Counted from the stretch's first letter, positions 50,928-60,050 are shown. The stretch: DNA of 64,000 nt from VHCN01 sp964589935 (GCA_964589935.1 CAZPVD010000016.1:1-64000), one strand, 5' to 3'. The notes: generated from the sequence alone by a model not told the origin. Made by a program: numbers and translations.

Positions 50928-51297
50928 CACGGACGTTTTCATCTGGGCGCAGCGCGGCAACCGCCACGCCACAGAGGTCATGGCCGCCGAACCGGGCCGG
51001 TTTCTCTCCGTGCAGACGTTGCTGGAGCTGCTCCAGTGCGCGCAGAACCGCAGGCAGCAGGCGGACATCAAGGGCTTCCTGAAGGAGTTCGAGTTTGAAA
51101 CGCTGCCGTTGTCCGGCGTCATCGGTGCGAAGGCGGTCGGGCTGATTGAGTCCTACAGCCTGGGCTTCGGGCTTCGCGCCGGTGATTCCATCATCGCCGC
51201 AACGGCGCTGGAGCACGGGATGCCATTGATGACGGGCAACGCGAAGCACTTTCGTCCGGTGAAGGGGCTGGACTTGCGCGTGTTCAAGGCGGCGTAG
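50917..51297 (+). CDS. VapC-like PIN-domain ribonuclease toxin
   Basis: The 126-residue PIN domain has acidic residues in order: MLFDTDVFIWAQRGN (Asp4/Asp6), Glu in TLLELLQCAQ (about 41), Asp in GLRAGDSIIAATALEHG (about 91; motif AGDSIIAATAL), and TGNAKHFRPV near the end. VapC toxins cut tRNA or rRNA with magnesium. The ATG at 50917 gives the usual MxxDTD start; a GTG at 50902 is possible. It ends 17 bp before intact manA. Confidence 0.85.
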   Translation: MLFDTDVFIWAQRGNRHATEVMAAEPGRFLSVQTLLELLQCAQNRRQQADIKGFLKEFEFETLPLSGVIGAKAVGLIESYSLGFGLRAGDSIIAATALEHGMPLMTGNAKHFRPVKGLDLRVFKAA

Positions 51298-51314
51298 TTC
51301 GAGGCAATTCGACC

Positions 51315-52292
51315 ATGCTCTACCCGCTGACCTTTCAACCCATCTTCAAGGAGCGCGTCTGGGGCGGGCGCAAGATCGAGTCGCTCTATGGCAAGGCGCT
51401 GCCAGCCGGCGTCCCCATCGGCGAGTCGTGGGAAATCACCGACCGGCCCGAGGGCGTGAGCGTCATCGCCAACGGCCCGCTCGCGGGAAAGGATTTGCGC
51501 TGGGTCATGGAGCATCACGCCGCCGAACTGCTCGGCCGCGCGCAGTCCGTCGCGGGGCGCTTCCCGTTGCTCGTGAAAATCCTCGACGCGCAGGACGTGC
51601 TCTCGCTCCAGGTGCATCCGCCGGCATCCAAGGCCACCGCGCTCGGCGGCGAGCCGAAGACGGAGATGTGGTATTTCACCGACGCGACGCCGGACGCCGC
51701 GATCTTCGCCGGCCTCAGGCGCGGCGTGACGCGCGAACAGTTTGAAAGGAAAATCGCCGACGGTTCGGTGGCGGAATGTTTTCACCGGATTCCCGTGCAT
51801 CGCGGCGACGTGATGTTACTGCCGAGCGGGCGTGTCCACGCGCTCGGTGCGGGCAGCGTGCTGTTTGAAATCCAGCAGAACTCGGACACGACGTATCGCG
51901 TCTTCGACTGGAACCGTGTGGGTCTCGACGGCAAGCCGCGCGAGCTGCACGTCGAGCAGGCGCTGGCCTCGATTGATTTCGCGGACTTCGAGCCGTCGCT
52001 CGTGACAGGCGAGCAACTCGGCAACGGCGATTTCGACCACGAGCGGCTGGTGACGAACGAGCTTTTCCAAGTCTCGCGGTTCGCGTTGCAGCGCAATTCG
52101 CAGCTCACGGAGCAGCGTCCCGTGCCCGTGGTGATTGGCGTGCTGGAAGGCGCGCTCGAAGTTTCCGGCGGCGGCCTGACGGTCGCGATTCAAGCCGGCG
52201 GCTTCTGCCTTGTGCCCGCGAACGTGACGGTGGCGTTGTCCGCCAAGGGTGATGCGTCCTTCCTGCAAGCCGTCGCGGGCGTGGCTGCGTAG
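51315..52292 (+). CDS. manA: Mannose-6-phosphate isomerase (class I, short form)
   Basis: This 325-residue cupin-fold zinc enzyme interconverts mannose-6-phosphate and fructose-6-phosphate. It has the metal-site motif VLSLQVHPP (about 95-103), PKTEMWYFTDATPDAAIFAG (about 113; motif GEPKTEMWYF), the His in LLPSGRVHALGAGSVLFEIQQ (about 175; motif SGRVHALG) and a QNSDTTYRVFDW segment. It feeds GDP-mannose for polysaccharide or glycolysis. A divergent copy of its first 19 codons sits 675 bp upstream, before the VapBC-like pair. Confidence 0.92.
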   Translation: MLYPLTFQPIFKERVWGGRKIESLYGKALPAGVPIGESWEITDRPEGVSVIANGPLAGKDLRWVMEHHAAELLGRAQSVAGRFPLLVKILDAQDVLSLQVHPPASKATALGGEPKTEMWYFTDATPDAAIFAGLRRGVTREQFERKIADGSVAECFHRIPVHRGDVMLLPSGRVHALGAGSVLFEIQQNSDTTYRVFDWNRVGLDGKPRELHVEQALASIDFADFEPSLVTGEQLGNGDFDHERLVTNELFQVSRFALQRNSQLTEQRPVPVVIGVLEGALEVSGGGLTVAIQAGGFCLVPANVTVALSAKGDASFLQAVAGVAA

Positions 52293-52388
52293 CGGGCGCA
52301 TCTTGTCTTGTGTTCTCCCTCATGCTGCCGCAAGTTGGCTTGCGCGGATTGTGGCTGCGAATTGTTCGCGCTTCGACCGAGTAATAAG

Positions 52389-52841
52389 ATGAGAGACCGC
52401 CGCCTCAAAAGTTTCTTCCAGCGCTGGGCCATCAACACGGTGGCCGTGCTCGTGGCATGCTACGTCGTCAACGGCGTGCGCTACGAGGACGCGGTGTCGC
52501 TCTTTGTCGCGTCGCTGCTGCTCGGCATCCTCAACACGTTCCTGCGGCCGCTGCTGATCCTGCTGACGCTGCCGATTTTTCTGGTCACGCTTGGGTTGTT
52601 CACCCTGTTCATCAACGCGCTGCTGCTTTACTTCACCGGCTACCTGCTTCAGCCGCACTTTTACGTCGAGGATTATTGGTCGGCGTTCAAGGGCGCGCTC
52701 ATCATCAGCGTGGTGTCGCTCGCGCTCAACACGCTGACCGGCACGGGCAATTCCCGCGTCGAAGTCCGTCATGCCGGCTCCGGCAAAAAATCGCAGATCG
52801 GCGGCAAAGACGACGGCAACGGCCCGGTGATTGACGTGTGA
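52389..52841 (+). CDS. YvlD/phage-holin-IV-family-like membrane protein
   Basis: The 150-residue protein has three to four membrane helices (INTVAVLVACYVVNG about 11; ASLLLGILNTFLRPLLILLTLPIFLVTLGLFT, given here as LLGILNTFLRPLLILLTLPI, about 40; INALLLYFTGYLL about 78; ALIISVVSLALNTLTG about 102). The NTFLRPLL and LGLFTLFINALL segments are the family signature. A soluble Gly/Lys tail follows. Despite the holin name, chromosomal members are envelope-stress proteins; no phage genes are nearby. The ATG at 52389 was preferred over an upstream start with a Cys-rich leader. Confidence 0.8.
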   Translation: MRDRRLKSFFQRWAINTVAVLVACYVVNGVRYEDAVSLFVASLLLGILNTFLRPLLILLTLPIFLVTLGLFTLFINALLLYFTGYLLQPHFYVEDYWSAFKGALIISVVSLALNTLTGTGNSRVEVRHAGSGKKSQIGGKDDGNGPVIDV

Positions 52842-52844
52842 GGC

Positions 52845-52874
52845 TTGCCCGCGCGCGGCCCGGCCTGCTAAGAA
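52845..52874 (+). promoter_or_regulatory. Possible sigma-70 promoter of tRNA-Leu
   Basis: TTGCCC (52845-52850) and TAAGAA (52869-52874, with an extended TGC upstream) are 18 bp apart. The predicted start is near 52882, about 33 bp before the tRNA. Confidence 0.4.
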
Positions 52875-52914
52875 TCTTCCGTGACACCCGACAATGTTGC
52901 CTGCGCGGATCGCT

Positions 52915-52995
52915 GCGAGCGTGGCGGAATGGCAGACGCGCCGGACTTAGGATCCGGTCCCGAAAGGGGTGGAGGTTCAAGTCCTCTCGCTCGCA
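52915..52995 (+). tRNA. tRNA-Leu (anticodon UAG)
   Basis: This is an 81-base class II tRNA. The acceptor stem GCGAGCG pairs with CGCTCGC (52988-52994), with discriminator A at 52995. The anticodon arm CCGGA-CTTAGGA-TCCGG gives anticodon TAG. A long variable arm (TCCCGAAAGGGGTG region) and a T-arm with GGTTCAAGTCC are present. CCA is not encoded; the sequence continues CCCAA. It reads CUA (and other CUN) codons. Confidence 0.95.
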
Positions 52996-53006
52996 CCCAA
53001 GAGCAC

Positions 53007-55970
53007 CTGCTCATTGTCGCCGTTGCGTTCGCGTGCGGCGCGACAGGCTTCGCGCAAAGCGGGCCGGACTGGATTCGCCCCGCCGCGCTGCCCAAACCGG
53101 GCGAGCCGGTTTTCTTCCACGGGGAGTTCAGCGTTTCGTCCACAGCGCAACGGGCTGAATTTGCCGGCGCATGCGACGGCTCCGCGCAAGTGTTCATCAA
53201 TGGAAAGCCCGCCGCTGAACTCAAAGGAATTTTGCGCGCGGTGAATGCCGATGCCACAAGTCTGCTGCGCCGCGGCAAAAACGTGCTGGAAGTCCGCGCG
53301 GTCAACGCAACGAACACGCCCGTGCTGCTGGTGAAACTCTCCTTCGCCGCCGACGCGAAGGGAAAGAGCGCGATTATCAGCGACGGCTCGTGGACGAGTT
53401 CGACGACCGCTGCAACGAACGGCGTCACGGGCGAGTTCGTCACAGTGGACTGGTCGCGCGTGCAGGTGCTCGGCCGCGCGGGCGTGCCACCGTGGGGCGA
53501 TCCGTTTGACCCGACGAAGTCCTTCGACGCCTACAACTCATGGCGCGGCAGCCTCGGCACGAAACAGGCCACGCCGGTTGAGAACATTTCCGCGCCGCGC
53601 GGCTACAAGGTCGAGCTGGTCCGCTCCGCCCAAGACGGCGAAGGCTCGTGGATCAGCCTTGCGTTCGATCCGCAAGGGAGGCTCACTGTCGCGCGCGAAA
53701 AGTCCGGCCTGCTGCGCATGACGCTCACGCCCGGCGGCGGCGTGGCAAAGGTCGAGGTCATCAATGAAAACCTCCTCGAATGCCGAGGCCTGCTCTACGC
53801 GCACGGCGCGCTCTACGTGAACGCGAACAACTCAAAGGCGCTCTACCGCCTCCGTTCGACGCGCGGCGACGACACGTTCGACGAGGTGAAGCTGCTCAAG
53901 GCCACCGAGGGCGGCGTCGGCCACGGGCGCAACGGCCTCACGCTCGGGCCTGACGGGAAGATTTATTTCGTCCACGGCAACAACGTGCGATTGCCCGCTG
54001 ACCTTGCGGCGACTTCGCCTTACAAAAACTTCGCCGAGGACCGTCTGCTGCCGTGCCCGTGGGACAATCGCTTGTTCGACAGCGACGCGAAGGCGCCATG
54101 CGGCCACATCATGCGCACGGATGCCGAGGGCACGCGCTGGGAAATCGTCGCGGGCGGCTTCCGCAATCCTTACGACATCGCGTTCAATGCCGACGGCGAG
54201 CTGTTCACGTTCGACGCGGACATGGAGTGGGATGTCGGCGCGCCGTGGTATCGGCCCACGCGCGTGCATCACGTCGTCTCCGGCGGCGAATACGGCTGGC
54301 GTCACGGCACGAGCATGTGGCCGACGGACTGGCCGGACGACCTGCCGCCGCTGGTCAACGTCGGTCTTTCGTCACCGACCGGCGTGAAGTTCGGCACGGC
54401 GAGCAAGTTCCCGCCAAAGTATCGCCGCGCGTTTTTCATCTCCGACTGGGCTTACGGACGCATCCTCGCCGTGCATCTCACGCCAAAGGGCGCGAGTTAT
54501 TTGGCGAATTTCGAGACGTTCCTCACCGGCCGCCCGCTGAACGTGACTGATCTCGAATTCGGCCCCGATGGCGCAATGTGGTTCACCACCGGCGGACGCG
54601 GAACGCAGGCCGGCCTGTATCGTGTCACCTACACCGGCCCGGAAATCCGCGAGCCTGCGATGAGCAAGGCGGAGTTGAAGGCCGAGGAAGACGCCGTGAG
54701 GGCGCGCGCGCTGCGACGCCAGCTCGAAGGGTTTCACGGCAAACACGGCCTCTTCGCCGTGGACTTCGCGTGGCCCCATCTGGACAGCGGCGATGCGCGG
54801 ATTCGTTTCGCCGCGCGTCTCGCCGTCGAGCATCAGGATGTCACGCTCTGGCAACAGCGTGCGTTGAATGAAACGCGACCTCAAGCCGCGCTGACCGCGC
54901 TGACTGCGCTCGCCCGCTGTGGCAACAAGGAAACTCAACCGTCATTGCTCGCCGCGCTCGACAGGCTTTCGTGGTCGAAACTCACCGACGCACAGCGTAT
55001 TGACTTCTGCCGTGCGTATCAGCTTGCGTTCATCCGCATGGGCAAGCCGGACGCGGCGACGGCAGCGCGTCTCGCGACGAAGTTCGATGCCGTTTTTCCG
55101 ACATCGAATCACCGTTTGAACGCCGACTTGTGCGAGCTGCTTGTTTATCTGGAGTCGTCCAATGTCGTTCACAAAACGCTGCCGCTCATTGCGTTCGCAC
55201 CGACGCAGGAGGAGCAGATGCAGTTCATGTTCACGCTGCGCAATGTCGCGCGCGGCTGGACGCTCGACAACCGGCGCGCCTACTTCAAGTGGTTCGACAA
55301 GGCCGCGGGTTACACCGGCGGCAAAACATTTCCCGCCTACGTCCGCGACATCAAGGCCGACGCGATGGCGACGCTGACGGACGCCGAGCGCGCCGCGTTG
55401 GCCTCGATGCTGAACCCGCCACTGCCGAAGACCGCGTTCGTGCCTCCGGCGCGACCGCGTCCGCTCGTGCAAAACTGGAAGATGGAGGACCTGCTCGCGG
55501 ATGTTTCCGCGCCGCTGCAAGGCCGCGCTGCGAAGCGCGGGCGCGAGACGTTCACGGCGGCGCAGTGCATTGCCTGCCATCGTTTCGGCAGCGAGGGCGG
55601 CAGCGTCGGCCCCGATCTCTCTGACGTAGGACGGCGTTTCGACCGGCGCGCGATCCTCGAATCCATCCTCGAACCATCCAAGGTCATTGACGACAAGTAT
55701 CGCAACACGGATTTCACGTTGAAGGACGGCGAAATCGTCACCGGCCAAGTCGTGCGCGACGAAGGCGCGACGCTTCAGGTGCGTCCGAATCCGCTTGCTG
55801 AACAGCTCGTGCGCGTCGGGAAGGCCGACATCAAATCGAGCAGGCCCTCTGCGATTTCACCGATGCCCACGGGGCTTCTCGACACGTTCACGCGTGCTGA
55901 AATTCTCGACTTGATCGCGTTTCTCGAATCCGGTGGCGGCGGAGCAACGCACAGCGCGGTTCGCAGATGA
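53007..55970 (+). CDS. Secreted PVC-type sorbosone-dehydrogenase propeller with C-terminal haem domain; start codon unclear
   Basis: A continuous frame of about 987 residues begins right after tRNA-Leu. Residues to about 60 after the start include a hydrophobic signal-like HLLIVAVAFACGATGFA, then a carbohydrate-binding-like beta-domain. A six-bladed propeller follows (ALYVNANNSKALYRLRSTRG; VGHGRNGLTLGPDGKIYFVH, about 300), then an alpha-helical region and a haem c site, CIACHRFGSEGGSVGPDLSDVG (motif CIACH at about 853), as in the planctomycete haem-binding family. No ATG, GTG or TTG lies in frame between the tRNA and the signal region. CTG at 53007 is listed, but ATT 53013 or a start inside the tRNA (ATG 52929) are alternatives. 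Electron transfer from sugar oxidation is the expected role. Confidence 0.82.
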   Translation: MLIVAVAFACGATGFAQSGPDWIRPAALPKPGEPVFFHGEFSVSSTAQRAEFAGACDGSAQVFINGKPAAELKGILRAVNADATSLLRRGKNVLEVRAVNATNTPVLLVKLSFAADAKGKSAIISDGSWTSSTTAATNGVTGEFVTVDWSRVQVLGRAGVPPWGDPFDPTKSFDAYNSWRGSLGTKQATPVENISAPRGYKVELVRSAQDGEGSWISLAFDPQGRLTVAREKSGLLRMTLTPGGGVAKVEVINENLLECRGLLYAHGALYVNANNSKALYRLRSTRGDDTFDEVKLLKATEGGVGHGRNGLTLGPDGKIYFVHGNNVRLPADLAATSPYKNFAEDRLLPCPWDNRLFDSDAKAPCGHIMRTDAEGTRWEIVAGGFRNPYDIAFNADGELFTFDADMEWDVGAPWYRPTRVHHVVSGGEYGWRHGTSMWPTDWPDDLPPLVNVGLSSPTGVKFGTASKFPPKYRRAFFISDWAYGRILAVHLTPKGASYLANFETFLTGRPLNVTDLEFGPDGAMWFTTGGRGTQAGLYRVTYTGPEIREPAMSKAELKAEEDAVRARALRRQLEGFHGKHGLFAVDFAWPHLDSGDARIRFAARLAVEHQDVTLWQQRALNETRPQAALTALTALARCGNKETQPSLLAALDRLSWSKLTDAQRIDFCRAYQLAFIRMGKPDAATAARLATKFDAVFPTSNHRLNADLCELLVYLESSNVVHKTLPLIAFAPTQEEQMQFMFTLRNVARGWTLDNRRAYFKWFDKAAGYTGGKTFPAYVRDIKADAMATLTDAERAALASMLNPPLPKTAFVPPARPRPLVQNWKMEDLLADVSAPLQGRAAKRGRETFTAAQCIACHRFGSEGGSVGPDLSDVGRRFDRRAILESILEPSKVIDDKYRNTDFTLKDGEIVTGQVVRDEGATLQVRPNPLAEQLVRVGKADIKSSRPSAISPMPTGLLDTFTRAEILDLIAFLESGGGGATHSAVRR

Positions 55971-56024
55971 ACTACGGCCGCATTGAATGACCGGGGCATT
56001 CCTGCGTCTCCTTCTTTGAGCCTT

Positions 56025-58379
56025 ATGTTTCTCAACAAGCTGTTCTCTCCACGTGCGGCGACATTTTTTGCGGCGCTGTTGCTTGCCTGCGCTTCGGCGC
56101 TGGGGCAGGACAAGTCCATCACCTTCCAAGCTCGCTCCGCGCGCAGCGGCAAATGGTCCGAGCCGGCGACGTGGGCCGATGGCCGCGCGCCAAAGGCCGG
56201 TGACAACGTGCAAATCCGCGCCGGCCACACGGTGATTTATGATGTCAGCTCGGCCGAAGCGCTGCGTGTGGTGCATGTTGCCGGCACACTGACCTTTGCC
56301 CGTGACAAGTCCACTCGTCTCGATGTCGGGTTGCTCAAAGTCATCGAAGGTGACACCTGCACCGAGGACGGCTTCAACTGCCACGAATCCGCCGACATGC
56401 CGGCAGCCGCGCCTGGCACGGTGCGGCCCGCGCTCGAACTCGGCACGCCGGAGCAGCCCATTCCCGCGGGCATCACGGCAATGGTGCGGCTCGTTTACTT
56501 CGCCGGAATGGACACGAACACCTTGCCCGCAATCGTCGTTTGCGGCGGGCGCTGGGACGTTCATGGCGCACCAATGAACCGCACGTGGGTGAAACTTGGC
56601 GCGACCGCAAAGGCGGGCGATTCTTCCGTCACGCTCGCCGAGCCCGTGAGTGGCTGGCACGTGGGCGACCGCGTGATTCTCACCGCGTCGAAGGGCAAGG
56701 AACGCAGCAGCACCTTCCGCCAGAGCGCGAAGAAGCATCAGCCCGTCAGCACCGAGGAGCGGCTCATCACCGCCATTAACGGCACCACGCTCACGCTGGA
56801 TCGCGCGCTGGAGAACGACCACTTCGGCGTTGCCAACACGCGCAGCGAGGTTGCAAACCTCTCGCGCAATGTCGTCATCGAATCCGCCGCGCCCGACGGC
56901 GTGCGCGGCCACGCGATGTATCACCGTGACAGCACCGGCGGCATCAGCTACGCGGAATTCCGCCACCTCGGCAAGGAAGGCGTGCTCGGCAAGTATTCGA
57001 TTCACTTCCATCTCGTGCGCGATTCGATGCGCGGCAGCGGCGTGACCGGCGCGAGCATCTGGGACTCGCACAACCGCTGGATCACGATTCACGGCACGGA
57101 CTATCTGCTCGTGCGCGACTGCGTCGGCTATCAGTCGGCCGGGCACGGTTTCTTCCTCGAGGACGGCACGGAGCAATACAACGTGCTCGACCGCAACCTC
57201 GCGGTGCAGGCGTATCGGGCGCGGCCGTTGCCGAAGCAGGTGCTGCCGTTCGACGCGAACGACGGCGCGGGCTTCTGGTGGGCGAACGGGCGGAACACCT
57301 TCACGCGGAACGTCGCGTGCGAAAATGACGAATACGGCTACCGCTTCGAGATCGCGAAGCGCAGCAACTTCAACCCTGAGTTGAACGTGCGCCAGCCGGA
57401 CGGCACGACCGAACGCCGCGACGTGAGGACGATTCCGTTCTTCCGTTTTGAAGCGAACGAGTCGCACAGCGAGGGGCTTTACAGCTTCAACTTCGGCGAC
57501 GACGTGCCCGGCGCGGTGCATGGAGACCGGCGGCATCCGTTCATTGCGCGCGATCTGCTCGCGTGGCAGACGCACTACGTGCTGCGCCCGAACGTGCAGT
57601 TTTTCCTCATGGACGGCCTAGATGTGAAGGATGGCGTCTATGGTGTGTATCATCCCGATTACGACGCGCACGTGTATCGGAACATCCGCTTCGACAACGT
57701 GAACTCCGAACCGATCAACCGCGGCCACGACGACGACAGCATCCAATACGGCTCGTTCACCTACGAAAATGTCCTGCTGGAAAACTGCCGCATCGGCCGA
57801 GACCCGCTGATTCAACTCACCTGCACCTCGCCGCAACCGGGACAGAGCGGGCACTTCCGCAACCTGACGGTGAAAAACAGCTCTTCCCGTTACGCGCAGG
57901 TCGTGGACCTCGGCGGCGGCCCTCGCAACGACAAGCTGGAAAACCCCGTGATCTATTACTTCCACGACTACTTCGGCCACGGCGAAGTGACCAAGGTGGC
58001 GAGTGTGAAATTTCCCGACCAAGTTGCCGACGCGAAACCGATTACCGGCTTCACCGGCCCGGATGTGCGCGCAACGGAGGTGACTGGCGTGACGTTTCCA
58101 AAGTTGCTTGAGCCGGTGGACGACCTGCCGCCGGCAACGTTCATCACGTCCAAGCGAACAAGCGGCGGAAAACTCGTTGTGCGCGGAGTGTCGCACGACA
58201 ACGGCGACATCGCGCGCGTGACAGTGAATGGCCAGACCGCAAAAATTCTTTCCGCAAACGCAGGCGTCGTGGACTGGGAAATAACCCTGAACCCTCCAAC
58301 TGAAGGAACATTGACCGCGCTCGCCACCGACAAGGCGGGCAACACGGAGAAGATGCCGCACCGGATTTCGCTGAGGTAA
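56025..58379 (+). CDS. Secreted G8-domain, parallel beta-helix protein
   Basis: The 784-residue protein has a signal peptide (cut near SALGQDK) and a G8 domain (about 35-155), seen in WSEPATWADGRAPKAGDNVQ (about 44) and AEALRVVHVAGTLTF. A long right-handed beta-helix follows (about 280-640; NVVIESAAPDG, YSIHFHLVRDSMRGSGVTGA, DCVGYQSAGHGFFLED). The same G8-plus-helix layout is found in animal CEMIP and TMEM2, which act in hyaluronan breakdown, and in many bacterial surface proteins. A C-terminal Ig-like domain closes it. A polysaccharide is the likely ligand or substrate; lyase or hydrolase residues cannot be assigned. The ATG at 56025 gives the signal peptide. Confidence 0.82.
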   Translation: MFLNKLFSPRAATFFAALLLACASALGQDKSITFQARSARSGKWSEPATWADGRAPKAGDNVQIRAGHTVIYDVSSAEALRVVHVAGTLTFARDKSTRLDVGLLKVIEGDTCTEDGFNCHESADMPAAAPGTVRPALELGTPEQPIPAGITAMVRLVYFAGMDTNTLPAIVVCGGRWDVHGAPMNRTWVKLGATAKAGDSSVTLAEPVSGWHVGDRVILTASKGKERSSTFRQSAKKHQPVSTEERLITAINGTTLTLDRALENDHFGVANTRSEVANLSRNVVIESAAPDGVRGHAMYHRDSTGGISYAEFRHLGKEGVLGKYSIHFHLVRDSMRGSGVTGASIWDSHNRWITIHGTDYLLVRDCVGYQSAGHGFFLEDGTEQYNVLDRNLAVQAYRARPLPKQVLPFDANDGAGFWWANGRNTFTRNVACENDEYGYRFEIAKRSNFNPELNVRQPDGTTERRDVRTIPFFRFEANESHSEGLYSFNFGDDVPGAVHGDRRHPFIARDLLAWQTHYVLRPNVQFFLMDGLDVKDGVYGVYHPDYDAHVYRNIRFDNVNSEPINRGHDDDSIQYGSFTYENVLLENCRIGRDPLIQLTCTSPQPGQSGHFRNLTVKNSSSRYAQVVDLGGGPRNDKLENPVIYYFHDYFGHGEVTKVASVKFPDQVADAKPITGFTGPDVRATEVTGVTFPKLLEPVDDLPPATFITSKRTSGGKLVVRGVSHDNGDIARVTVNGQTAKILSANAGVVDWEITLNPPTEGTLTALATDKAGNTEKMPHRISLR

Positions 58380-58381
58380 GT

Positions 58382-59992
58382 TCAGCGCGGGCTTCGCGCA
58401 ACGTCGGCGAACTTTTCGATGTCGCTGAAGTTCCTCTGCCACGTCGTGAACATCGCGCCTGCGACCCCGGGCACGCCCTTCGCCGCGTCGAGCCACACCC
58501 CGATCTGCTGCGGGCCGGCGTCGTAGTAGCCGGCGATGATCTGCCGATGGCCGCGGTCGGCGAACCACTTCAAGCTGTCGCGCCGCTTGTCGAAGTTCCA
58601 GTTCACGATGATGACATCCTTGTCGAGTCCCTCCCACGAGCCTTTGAGGTCGCCGCGCACGAGGTAGTAATTGTTCTTCGCGTTGTGATGCGGGTCGAAC
58701 ATGTCGTTCCACACGTAGATTTTTCCGCCGGGGTTCACTTCGCGAAGAATGCGCACGCACGTGCGGGCGTTGTCGGCGAGCAGTTCGCCAGCGTCCATGC
58801 CACGGTCCTGGCACGCTTTGCACCAGTTGAGCACGCGGATTTCGTCGTGCGACATCATGTAGCCCTTCGCGCCCCATGCCGCGTGAACACGCCTCGCCTG
58901 ATCGCGCAGCAGTGAAATGGTTTTAGGCTCGGATGGGCAGATCATCACCTGCCCGTCATACACGGTGACGGCGTGATAAAATGAAACGCGCAGCCGCGTG
59001 CCATCGGGCAAACTCGTCTTGATTGTCGGCGGCTCGTGCCACACCTCGAAGCCACCGCTCCACGGCACCGTGCCGGAACGGGGGTCAGTGACGCGCTCGA
59101 AGTCTTTTCCTTCCACCAGCGCCGTGCCGTCCTCGCGTTTCACGACGAACGGCGCGCCCGGCCGGCGGACAAGGTTCACGAGCGCGGTTTCTTCGATCTT
59201 CCCGTCGTCCCACCAAAGCGTGCCGGTCGAACCGCCCCACGAACCGAAATAGAGCTGCACTTCCGTGTTGTCGAGCGAATTGAAAACGACGTGGTGCTCG
59301 GTCCAGTCCTGAGTGTGCTTCGTGCCGAGGTGCGAGAAGCTCAACACTCGCCCGCCCGCGATGGGCTTGACCTCGGGCTGGCCGCGAAAATCCTGCGTCT
59401 TCACGCGCACCGAGACGTGGTATTGGCGAAATGGCGATACGCGAACTTTCTGGGCGAGGCGTGCGTTGCGGCCCTTCGGATCGGTCACGCGCACCGCGCC
59501 ATTTTCGGCAATCATGTTGTCGTCGCGCAACGTCCAGCCGCGCAGTTCAGTCATGTCGCCGTTCTTCAGCGCGACGGCGGGATCAGGCTGCAAGCGTGCG
59601 ACGCCGCTCTTCACGACAAAGAGCGCGTCGCGCACCGGCAGTGCCTCGGCGAGATTCGGGTCGTGATAGAGCAGCGCCTCGGAATAACCGATGGGAAAAA
59701 TCGCGGGCACGATGTCGAGTTTGAGTTCGCTGGCGAGGTGTTTGATGCGTTCGACATTTTTGAAATAAACCGGCCCCATGTCGCCGAGTTTGCCAAACTT
59801 GAAGTCAGACAGGAGAAAGCCCGCGTAGCCCGCCTTCGCCGCGCGGCGCATGAGTTGCTCGGTTTCGGCCACGTCTTTTTCCACCGCAAGATTCGCCTGA
59901 AGATAAACGCGCAGATCGAGCGGATCGGCCGCTGAAACACGGAGGACACACGCGACAAACACCGGCAAAAGAAGTCGGTTCAAATGAAGCAT
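58382..59992 (-). CDS. Secreted glycosidase-like TIM barrel protein (GH20-like)
   Basis: The 536-residue protein has a signal peptide (cut near LRVSAADP). An N-terminal barrel strand set follows (AAKAGYAGFLLSDFKFGKL; LDIVPAIFPIGYSEALL), then an inserted beta-sandwich (about 150-260; galactose-binding-like) and a second barrel half with GYMMSHDEIRVLNWCKAC (about 378). The Asp-Glu pair of this segment sits where GH20 hexosaminidases have their catalytic D-E, followed by KIYVWNDMFDPHHNA (about 425) and AGAMFTTWQRNFSD. It acts outside the cytoplasm, probably on amino-sugar glycans. Its stop is 2 bp from that of the convergent G8 gene. Confidence 0.65.
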   Translation of the reverse strand: MLHLNRLLLPVFVACVLRVSAADPLDLRVYLQANLAVEKDVAETEQLMRRAAKAGYAGFLLSDFKFGKLGDMGPVYFKNVERIKHLASELKLDIVPAIFPIGYSEALLYHDPNLAEALPVRDALFVVKSGVARLQPDPAVALKNGDMTELRGWTLRDDNMIAENGAVRVTDPKGRNARLAQKVRVSPFRQYHVSVRVKTQDFRGQPEVKPIAGGRVLSFSHLGTKHTQDWTEHHVVFNSLDNTEVQLYFGSWGGSTGTLWWDDGKIEETALVNLVRRPGAPFVVKREDGTALVEGKDFERVTDPRSGTVPWSGGFEVWHEPPTIKTSLPDGTRLRVSFYHAVTVYDGQVMICPSEPKTISLLRDQARRVHAAWGAKGYMMSHDEIRVLNWCKACQDRGMDAGELLADNARTCVRILREVNPGGKIYVWNDMFDPHHNAKNNYYLVRGDLKGSWEGLDKDVIIVNWNFDKRRDSLKWFADRGHRQIIAGYYDAGPQQIGVWLDAAKGVPGVAGAMFTTWQRNFSDIEKFADVARSPR

Positions 59993-60050
59993 GGCGTGAA
60001 ACTAATCGCTTTCGTCCGAGTGGCGAATGAAATCCATCCAGCGTTCCCGG

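Noticed and set aside
52389..52841. Phage holin, hence prophage
   Set aside because: The protein belongs to the chromosomal YvlD-like group and no other phage genes are in the window.
52881..52995. Start of the haem-binding dehydrogenase at GTG 52881 or ATG 52929
   Set aside because: Both would translate through a structurally perfect tRNA-Leu, and the encoded residues do not resemble a signal peptide. Kept only as alternatives in the feature note.
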